From: Clostridiales bacterium
Lineage (GTDB): Bacteria > Bacillota > Clostridia > Saccharofermentanales > Saccharofermentanaceae
Direction of reading: 5' to 3'
NCBI GenBank assembly: GCA_017554745.1
Contig: JAFZHS010000016.1
Span: 1-38,231 of the forward strand
Length of the DNA stretch: 38,231 nucleotides
Of this stretch, positions 32,702 through 38,231 are shown piece by piece. The translations under genes and the position numbers were made by a program. The notes under the pieces are model-generated. The model saw nothing but the letters and a program-made list of their open reading frames with translations. It was not told the origin of the DNA and searched no databases. The first letter of the stretch is position 1. Every line of letters begins with the position of its first letter.

Positions 32702-33563
32702 CGCTTTCCTGCCCAAAAAGAAGCCTCTTACAAAGGAAGACATCAAACGTTTGAAAGAGCGTCTCCCGAAGAAGGTCGAGATAACATCTGAAGGCACAAA
32801 GATCACGGAGAAGGATGAAGAGGTCACTGATGTGGCTCCTATCCTTGAATCGCATTCAGAAGAGATAAGTGTTCCTTTATCAGCCGAGGAGATACACGCT
32901 TTCCAGATCTATGCTTCCATGCTCAAGGAGAAGAACAAGGTAATGAACCTTACCGCCGTAGATGACGATAAGGGCATCGCCATGAAGCACTTTATAGATT
33001 CACTTACTCTCTGCCCTTACATCAGGGAAGAAGAGGGCAAAGCCGGCGCAGGAAAGAAGCTTACATTTGTCGATGTAGGGACAGGCGCGGGATTCCCGGG
33101 TCTTCCTGTAAAGATATCCTGCCCCGAACTGTCCGTAACCCTCATGGATTCGCTTGAGAAGCGCCTCAAGTTCTTAAATGAGGTAATCACCGCATTAGGC
33201 CTCAAGGACTGCTCTACGGTGCATTCCAGGGCCGAAGACGCGGGCAGGAACAAGAAGTTCAGGGAGAAATATGACATCGTTACCGCCAGAGCCGTTGCAA
33301 GGCTCTCGGTACTTGCCGAATACTGCCTGCCGCTCGTTAAGATCGGAGGCGTTTTCCTTGCCATGAAGAGTCACTCCGATGAAGAGGAGACAGAGGCCGG
33401 CAAGGCTATCGCCCTTCTTGGCGGCACGATCGAGAAAACAGATACATTTAAGCTTCCCGGCACGGACATGGAGAGGACCATTATCGTAGTCCGCAAGATC
33501 CGCCCCACACCCGCAAGATTCCCGAGAAAAGCGGGCACACCTTCCAAAACCCCCATAGTCTGA
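32694..33563 (+). CDS. rsmG: 16S rRNA (guanine-527-N7) methyltransferase RsmG
   Basis: RsmG methylates G527 in the 530 loop of 16S rRNA using SAM. The core shows KVMNLTAVDDDKGIAMKHFIDSL, the SAM motif FVDVGTGAGFPGLPVKI (glycines 129-136) and FREKYDIVTARAVARLSVL. At 289 residues it is longer than the usual 210-240. An extra 60 or so N-terminal residues, rich in Lys and Glu (FLPKKKPLTKEDIKRLKERL), precede the normal start near SAEEIHAF. The ATG at 32694 has AAGGAG upstream inside mnmG, supporting the long form. Confidence 0.94.
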   Translation: MADAFLPKKKPLTKEDIKRLKERLPKKVEITSEGTKITEKDEEVTDVAPILESHSEEISVPLSAEEIHAFQIYASMLKEKNKVMNLTAVDDDKGIAMKHFIDSLTLCPYIREEEGKAGAGKKLTFVDVGTGAGFPGLPVKISCPELSVTLMDSLEKRLKFLNEVITALGLKDCSTVHSRAEDAGRNKKFREKYDIVTARAVARLSVLAEYCLPLVKIGGVFLAMKSHSDEEETEAGKAIALLGGTIEKTDTFKLPGTDMERTIIVVRKIRPTPARFPRKAGTPSKTPIV

Positions 33564-33619
33564 TATTAGGACATTTGTGCTATATATTATAATTATATGC
33601 GCGCGTGTGCGTATAGTTA

Positions 33620-33628
33620 TGGTATAAT
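33620..33628 (+). promoter_or_regulatory. Extended -10 promoter candidate for gyrA
   Basis: TGGTATAAT is a perfect extended -10 element (TGn plus TATAAT). No -35 match is present 16-18 bp upstream, where the sequence is an alternating GC tract. The predicted transcription start is about 33635, at the first base of the tandem repeat. Other TATAAT matches lie at 33588-33593, 33646-33651 and 33676-33681, the last two inside the repeats. Confidence 0.5.
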
Positions 33629-33633
33629 ACTTT

Positions 33634-33693
33634 AGTTTGTAGATATATAATCTATAGACCAAAAGTTTGTAGATATATAATCTATAGACCAAA
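33634..33693. repeat. Perfect tandem duplication of a 30-bp hairpin unit
   Basis: The 30-bp unit at 33634-33663 is repeated without change at 33664-33693. Each unit folds as GTTTGTAGAT / ATCTATAGAC around an ATATA loop: 10 bp with two G-T pairs (33635-33659 and 33665-33689). The same symmetry makes each unit an imperfect DNA palindrome. It lies in the upstream region of gyrA. Confidence 0.9.
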
Positions 33694-33705
33694 GTATTCT
33701 AATAA

Positions 33706-33728
33706 CCCGCGGCAAAGCTTTTCGCGGG
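33706..33728 (+). promoter_or_regulatory. GC hairpin before gyrA ribosome binding site
   Basis: CCCGCG (33706-33711) pairs with CGCGGG (33723-33728) around an 11-nt loop. The ribosome binding site GGAGG starts 2 nt later at 33730. The hairpin is too close to be neutral for translation if it forms. Confidence 0.55.
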
Positions 33729-33740
33729 CGGAGGCGACAG

Positions 33741-36449
33741 ATGGCAGACAGCGACGACAAGAAACAGGCCAGGCTTCAACAGGAAGCCGAGATGGACGAG
33801 GTATTCAAGTCAGAACAGACCACAATAGTTCCGGTAGACTTGGACGGCGAGATGAAGAAATCCTTCATCGACTACGCAATGTCGGTAATTTCCGACCGTG
33901 CGCTTCCGGACATCAGAGACGGACTTAAGCCGGTTCACAGAAGGATCCTGTATTCAATGTTTACACAGGGCTTCACGCCCGATAAACCGTACCGTAAGTG
34001 CGCTACCACGATCGGTGACGTATTGGGACGTTTCCATCCTCACGGCGACGCATCGGTTTACGATGCTCTCGTAAGACTTGCCCAGGATTTCTCCTTGAGA
34101 CATCCCCTTGTTGACGGACACGGCAACTTTGGTTCTTTGGACGGAGACCCGCCGGCAGCATACCGTTATACGGAGGCAAGGCTCGAGAAGATCGCTCTCG
34201 AGATGATGAGAGACATCAACAAGAATACTGTTGATTTCAGACCTAACTTCGACGAACACGAGATGGAGCCTGTATCGCTCCCTTCACGTTTCCCTAACTT
34301 CCTCGTAAACGGTGCTGTAGGTATCGCCGTAGGTATGGCTACAAATATCCCGCCGCACAATCTGGGCGAGGTCATCGACGGATGCATCATGATGATGGAC
34401 AATCCCGACGTATCCGTTGACGAGCTCATGACAGTCGTTAAGGGACCGGACTTCCCGACAGGCGGCGCCATTCTCGGCACATCAGGCATCAGGGAGGCAT
34501 ATCTCACGGGTAAGGGCCGTATCGTTGTGCGTGCCCACGCCGAGATCGAAGACCACGCAGGCAAGACAAGGATCATCGTTCACGACATTCCTTACGCAGT
34601 CAACAAGGCAAGACTCATTGAGCGTATGGCTGATCTTGTTAAGGAGAAGAAGGTCGAGGGCATCTCCGGATTAAGAGACGAATCCGACCGTAACGAGCAG
34701 GTTCGTATCGTTATCGAGCTCAAGAAGGATGCCAATGCTGACGTCGTTCTTAACCAGCTCTACAAGAACTGCTCTCTTCAGGATGCATGCTGCGCAAATA
34801 TGCTCGCACTCGTACCTGACGCCGACGGCAAACTCGAGCCTAAGCTCGTAGGCCTTAAGGAAGCTTTGTTCTATTACATCAAGCACCAGGAAGACGTTGT
34901 TACGCGCCGCACACAGTATGATCTCGAGAAGGATGAGGCCAAGAAGCACATTGACGAAGGTCTCCTCATCGCCATGGATTACATCGATGAGATCATCGCC
35001 ATCATCAGATCATCACGTACCGAGGCTGAGGCTAAGGTCCGTATGTGCGAGAGATTCGGCCTTACAGACAAGCAGGCCCAGCATATCGTTGATATGAGAC
35101 TCGGCCGTCTCACAGGTCTTGAGAGAGAAAAGCTCGAAGCAGAGATCAAGGCTCTCACGGAAGAGATCGAATACTTCCACAGAGTTCTTTCCGATAAGGA
35201 TCTGCTCGACAGTATCATCAAGACAGAGATGACTGAGATCAAGAATAAGTTCGCTACGCCGAGAGTCTCCGAGATCATCAACGGTTCTTTCGAAGACATT
35301 GACGACGAGTCATTGATCGCAGAAGAGAATATCGTTGTAACTCTCACACACTTCGGCTACATCAAGCGCCAGAGAGTTGACAGCTACAAGGCTCAGCACA
35401 GAGGCGGAAGGGGAATCTCCGGCCAGTCCACGAGAGAAGAGGACTACGTCGAGAAGATCATTACGACAACGACCCACAAGTTCCTCCTCTGCTTCACCAA
35501 TACGGGACGAGTATTTAAGATCAAGGGTTATAAGATCCCCGAGACCACATCACGTTCTGCAAGAGGCACGGCGCTCGTTAACCTCTTAAAGCTCAATCCT
35601 GACGAGACCATCAGAAACATCATCCCGATCGACAGCTTCGAAGAGCCGGATATCTTCCTTACGACCGTAACCAAGTACGGCATCATCAAGAAGACTTCGA
35701 TCGACAAGTATGCCAACATTAATAAGAATGGTCTTATCGCTACAAATATCCGTGAAGGAGACAGCGTTGTTGCAGTCCAGCTTACAAGAGCAGGACAGGA
35801 AGTCATCGTTGTCAGTGCGGCAGGTAAGTCCGTCAGATTCAATTCCGACGATGCACGTGACATGGGCCGCGGCGCTACGGGTGTCAGAGCCATGAAGCTT
35901 GCCGAAGACGATGAAGTAGTAGGTATGGAGCCTGTTGATCCTTCACGCGAGATCCTCGTTATCTCCGAGAAGGGTTACGGCAAGAGATCCAAGATCGATG
36001 ATTACCGCGTCCAGAGCAGAGGCGGTAAGGGTATCATCACTTATAAAGTCAACGAGAAGACCGGCAGACTCTGCGGTACTGTCTCCGTTACAGATGATGA
36101 CGATCTCCTTATCATCACTAGCCAGGGCGTTATCATCAGAGTAAGAGCCAATGAGATCCCTACGCTCTCGAGAGCTACATCAGGCGTTAAGCTCATGAAG
36201 TCCAATAAGGCACTGGTCGTTGACTTTGCTCTTACAGACAGGGAAGAGGAAGAGCCTGAAGAAGGCGAAGAGGGAGTTGAAGGAATCGATGCAGAAGGCA
36301 TTGAAGCTTTCGGGGAAGGACTCAGCGCAAATGCTTCCAAGGTTCAGGAACTCGCAGATACATTAGCTTCCGAGATCGAAGCTGAAGGCATCGCTGCTTC
36401 CGGTGAATCTTCCGAAGAAGAAAACAATGATGAGGATGACGATATCTGA
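33741..36449 (+). CDS. gyrA: DNA gyrase subunit A
   Basis: GyrA is the breakage-reunion subunit that introduces negative supercoils with GyrB. The 902 residues show SFIDYAMSVISDRALPDIRD, the catalytic Tyr143 in YRYTEARL, and the quinolone-region HPHGDASVYDAL. The GyrA box QHRGGRG (552-558) marks it as gyrase rather than topoisomerase IV, and beta-pinwheel repeats follow. The position equivalent to E. coli Ser83 is Ala104; the Asp87 equivalent is Asp108. The last 65 or so residues are strongly acidic (REEEEPEEGEEG, EEENNDEDDD). GGAGG precedes the ATG by 6 nt. gyrB is not adjacent. The stop overlaps the next gene by 1 nt. Confidence 0.97.
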   Translation: MADSDDKKQARLQQEAEMDEVFKSEQTTIVPVDLDGEMKKSFIDYAMSVISDRALPDIRDGLKPVHRRILYSMFTQGFTPDKPYRKCATTIGDVLGRFHPHGDASVYDALVRLAQDFSLRHPLVDGHGNFGSLDGDPPAAYRYTEARLEKIALEMMRDINKNTVDFRPNFDEHEMEPVSLPSRFPNFLVNGAVGIAVGMATNIPPHNLGEVIDGCIMMMDNPDVSVDELMTVVKGPDFPTGGAILGTSGIREAYLTGKGRIVVRAHAEIEDHAGKTRIIVHDIPYAVNKARLIERMADLVKEKKVEGISGLRDESDRNEQVRIVIELKKDANADVVLNQLYKNCSLQDACCANMLALVPDADGKLEPKLVGLKEALFYYIKHQEDVVTRRTQYDLEKDEAKKHIDEGLLIAMDYIDEIIAIIRSSRTEAEAKVRMCERFGLTDKQAQHIVDMRLGRLTGLEREKLEAEIKALTEEIEYFHRVLSDKDLLDSIIKTEMTEIKNKFATPRVSEIINGSFEDIDDESLIAEENIVVTLTHFGYIKRQRVDSYKAQHRGGRGISGQSTREEDYVEKIITTTTHKFLLCFTNTGRVFKIKGYKIPETTSRSARGTALVNLLKLNPDETIRNIIPIDSFEEPDIFLTTVTKYGIIKKTSIDKYANINKNGLIATNIREGDSVVAVQLTRAGQEVIVVSAAGKSVRFNSDDARDMGRGATGVRAMKLAEDDEVVGMEPVDPSREILVISEKGYGKRSKIDDYRVQSRGGKGIITYKVNEKTGRLCGTVSVTDDDDLLIITSQGVIIRVRANEIPTLSRATSGVKLMKSNKALVVDFALTDREEEEPEEGEEGVEGIDAEGIEAFGEGLSANASKVQELADTLASEIEAEGIAASGESSEEENNDEDDDI

Positions 36450-37885
36450 TGAAGATTAAAGGATTAGCAGGATCAGTCATAAAGACAGCGGCAACGTTCT
36501 TTGCGACAGTTGTGCTTGTTTGCTCGCTCGCGATTTTCGCAGTGCCTGCGACTCCTGTCGCTGCAAAAGTAGGACAGCCCGATATACCGGTACCGGCATT
36601 GAGCGATGTCCACTGCGCATCCTACTGCGTCTATGACAAGACTACGGGCTATATCGTTATCAGCATGAATCCGGAAGACCGCATCTATCCTGCGTCTATG
36701 ACCAAGATAATGACTTGCCTTTTGAGCCTTGAGCTTCTCGATACCTCGGAAAAGATTACCGTAAGCGCAAATGCTCTGGCGGGCTTGGGCAACGACTCGT
36801 CTCTCATGGGTGTTGTCGAAGGTGAGATAGTTAAGGTCAGCGAGCTTTTGTACGGTCTTATGCTTCCTTCGGGAAATGATGCTGCCAACGCTTTGGGCGA
36901 AGGCTGTGTAGATGCGTTTTTCGAGAAGTATCCCGCAGGCGGTTCGGCAGTAAATAAAGACGGCGTTAACGCGCAGTATCTTCTTGATACGATGCACGAT
37001 TCAAAGGATCACATCCTGTCTTCGCGCAAACTCGAAGCGTTCGCTCTCCTTATGAATCTCCGCGCTGATACTCTGGGATGCAAGGGCACACATTTTGTTA
37101 ACGCGTGCGGACTTCCCGATGACAATCACTACACCACAGCTTATGATCTTACATTGATCATGGCGGCTGCTTCAGAGATTGAAGACTTCAATACTCTCAT
37201 AAGCGCTCCTTCACACGTTTTCATTGCGACCAACAGACATAAGTCTGATGCGTGGAGCTATGTAAAGAATTCGAATTATCTTTTGTATGATCCCTGGCTC
37301 GCTTCAAAGACTGCGAACGGTACTGACTCACACCTTGCTGCAGTTATCGGAGGCAAGACCGGTACTACGTCGCAGGCAGGCAAGGGACTTACCATCTACA
37401 CGGTTAATGAGAACGGCCACGAGCTCATGATATCCATCTGCGGAATTCCGCAGGACTATTATTTCTATACTACTATGTATCTCGCATCAGTTACCGCATA
37501 CGGCAACCTCGCGTGCTGGGAAGCTGATCCCGTTACCAGAGTTTACGGTACGACGGGAGACTACAGATGGGTCAACGCTCCTGCGAATGAGCAGCCGCAG
37601 TACGATCCTCTCATCAACCCCGGCGATGATCCGGAAGCATATTACGCAGTAAAAGAATTACCTACGCCTACACCGCTTCCTGAAGAGGCACCTCCCGAGG
37701 AAGAGCCGGTCGAGACCGGAACGCCGTTAGAGCTCTTCGTAAAGAGCAATCCTGTGATATCGGGAGTAATAGGCGGCGTAATGCTTCTTATTATCATATT
37801 GAATATAGTTCTGATGGTGCGCATCCACCGCATAAAGAGTGCAGCTGCCATAAGGGCAAAAAAGCTTCAGTCGAAGAAGAATTAA
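36449..37885 (+). CDS. D-alanyl-D-alanine carboxypeptidase (DacF-like penicillin-binding protein)
   Basis: This low-molecular-weight penicillin-binding protein trims the terminal D-Ala from peptidoglycan stems. The 478 residues have a signal sequence (about 10-39, FFATVVLVCSLAIFAVPATP). The S11-peptidase motifs are SxxK at Ser83-Lys86 (PASMTK), SGN at 141-143, and KTG at 303-305 (GGKTGTTSQAG). A Pro/Glu-rich linker (PTPTPLPEEAPPEEEP) leads to a C-terminal membrane segment and a basic tail. So it is anchored at the C terminus by a true transmembrane helix rather than the amphipathic helix of DacA. ATG overlaps the gyrA TGA (TGATG), implying coupling. Confidence 0.94.
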   Translation: MKIKGLAGSVIKTAATFFATVVLVCSLAIFAVPATPVAAKVGQPDIPVPALSDVHCASYCVYDKTTGYIVISMNPEDRIYPASMTKIMTCLLSLELLDTSEKITVSANALAGLGNDSSLMGVVEGEIVKVSELLYGLMLPSGNDAANALGEGCVDAFFEKYPAGGSAVNKDGVNAQYLLDTMHDSKDHILSSRKLEAFALLMNLRADTLGCKGTHFVNACGLPDDNHYTTAYDLTLIMAAASEIEDFNTLISAPSHVFIATNRHKSDAWSYVKNSNYLLYDPWLASKTANGTDSHLAAVIGGKTGTTSQAGKGLTIYTVNENGHELMISICGIPQDYYFYTTMYLASVTAYGNLACWEADPVTRVYGTTGDYRWVNAPANEQPQYDPLINPGDDPEAYYAVKELPTPTPLPEEAPPEEEPVETGTPLELFVKSNPVISGVIGGVMLLIIILNIVLMVRIHRIKSAAAIRAKKLQSKKN

Positions 37886-37898
37886 CAGCAAAAATAAG

Positions 37899-37941
37899 GA
37901 CCCGTTTCAAGCCGTTTTGCAGAGCTGAAACGGGTCTTGTT
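37899..37941 (+). terminator. Terminator after the carboxypeptidase gene
   Basis: GACCCGTTTCA (37899-37909) pairs with TGAAACGGGTC (37926-37936), a perfect 11-bp stem, followed by TTGTT. The T tract is short but the stem is strong. It isolates gyrA-carboxypeptidase from the rRNA operon. Confidence 0.8.
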
Positions 37942-37981
37942 CACTCAGGCTGTAATTTAATTGAATAAAGGCTTTGAAGAC

Positions 37982-38045
37982 TTTTAAAAATTTTTCTCAA
38001 AACATGAAAAAAGTCCTTGACTTAATGTGCGCTGTGGTATATCCT
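37982..38045 (+). promoter_or_regulatory. rRNA operon promoter with A/T-rich UP region
   Basis: TTGACT (38017-38022), 17-bp spacer, TATCCT (38040-38045). The 35 bp upstream of the -35 (from 37982) is dominated by A and T tracts such as TTTTAAAAATTTTT and GAAAAAAG, as expected for an UP element that boosts rRNA transcription. The expected start is around 38052. Confidence 0.75.
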
Positions 38046-38051
38046 TTACGA

Positions 38052-38214
38052 GCACTTTGACGGAGGCACGACATTAACGCGGCCAAAAATCAAAGAAAGA
38101 GCACGGATCTTGAAAATTGAATAGAATGCAAAACTTGAAGTAAAACGGACCTTTTTCAATTCTAAGAATTGAGTTTTTATTAAAGTAATTTGAGCCAAAC
38201 ATGGCTCTCAAAAT
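38052..38214 (+). other. rRNA leader
   Basis: The transcribed leader has a boxA-like stretch ATCTTGAAAATTGA (38107-38120), similar to the antitermination leader of Bacillus rrn operons. A hairpin with arms CAATTC and GAATTG (38157-38171) is followed by a T-rich run, and a GAGCC-ACATG-type hairpin (GAGCC 38192-38196, GGCTC 38203-38207) lies just before 16S. No open reading frame is seen. Confidence 0.6.
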
Positions 38215-38231
38215 TTTTTTGAGAGTTCGAT
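38215..38231 (+). rRNA. 16S ribosomal RNA, first 17 nt (truncated by window edge)
   Basis: The last ten bases AGAGTTCGAT align with E. coli 16S positions 8-17 (AGAGTTTGAT), which places the mature 5' end near 38215. The strong promoter and boxA-like leader upstream agree. One difference is visible: C in place of T at the third base of TTTGAT. The rest of the gene lies right of the window. Confidence 0.85.

Noticed and set aside
33634..33693. CRISPR array
   Set aside because: Two 30-bp units are directly abutting with no spacer, so this is a tandem duplication and not repeat-spacer structure.

Overview
The window is 38.2 kb of chromosome from a low-GC Gram-positive anaerobe of the class Clostridia, most likely a plant-fibre degrader from gut or rumen. 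The evidence is the Firmicutes-type spc ribosomal-protein order, the short zinc-binding form of S14, strong AGGAGG ribosome binding sites, Yes/Lpl-type sugar uptake genes and the rpmH-rnpA-yidD-yidC-jag-mnmE-mnmG-rsmG block. I cannot name the genus. No plasmid, phage, insertion sequence, CRISPR array or tRNA is visible.

Layout. (1) 1-6.3 kb, plus strand: the end of the S10 operon and the spc operon (rplP partial, rpmC, rpsQ, rplN, rplX, rplE, rpsN, rpsH, rplF, rplR, rpsE, rpmD, rplO, secY). It ends in a terminator after secY instead of continuing to adk-map-infA. (2) 6.4-7.5 kb: a lone DUF2974 alpha/beta-hydrolase that may be leaderless, boxed by two nearly identical terminators. (3) 7.6-10.2 kb, minus strand: an OmpR/VanRS-type two-component system. 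(4) 10.35-10.9 kb, plus strand: a histidine phosphatase. (5) 11.2-14.2 kb, minus strand: a three-gene operon of a VTC polyphosphate-polymerase-like protein, a DUF4956 membrane protein and a Cthe_2159-type carbohydrate-binding lipoprotein. Four 11-bp direct repeats precede it and look like an OmpR/PhoB-class activator site. (6) 14.4-26.5 kb: a saccharide module. A cytosolic carboxylesterase-GH43-beta-sandwich fusion (minus strand) diverges from a YesM/YesN sensor-regulator pair, followed by a solute-binding lipoprotein, two permeases and an unusually long YesL protein. (7) 26.5-33.6 kb: the conserved rpmH-to-rsmG block, but without an adjacent dnaA. (8) 33.6-38.2 kb: gyrA with an unusual repeat-containing leader, a D,D-carboxypeptidase, then the promoter, leader and first 17 nt of a 16S rRNA gene.

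How the parts may work together (inference). The YesMN pair senses an extracellular sugar and activates the binding-protein gene through 22-bp direct repeats next to its promoter. The permeases import decorated oligosaccharides, and the cytosolic esterase-GH43 fusion removes acyl groups and arabinose or xylose. The VanRS-like pair may control the VTC-DUF4956-lipoprotein operon, because half-sites of similar sequence occur in both promoter regions. The most promising targets for new biology are the VTC/DUF4956/Cthe_2159 operon with its operator, the esterase-GH43 fusion, the extended YesL, and the twin-hairpin leader of gyrA.
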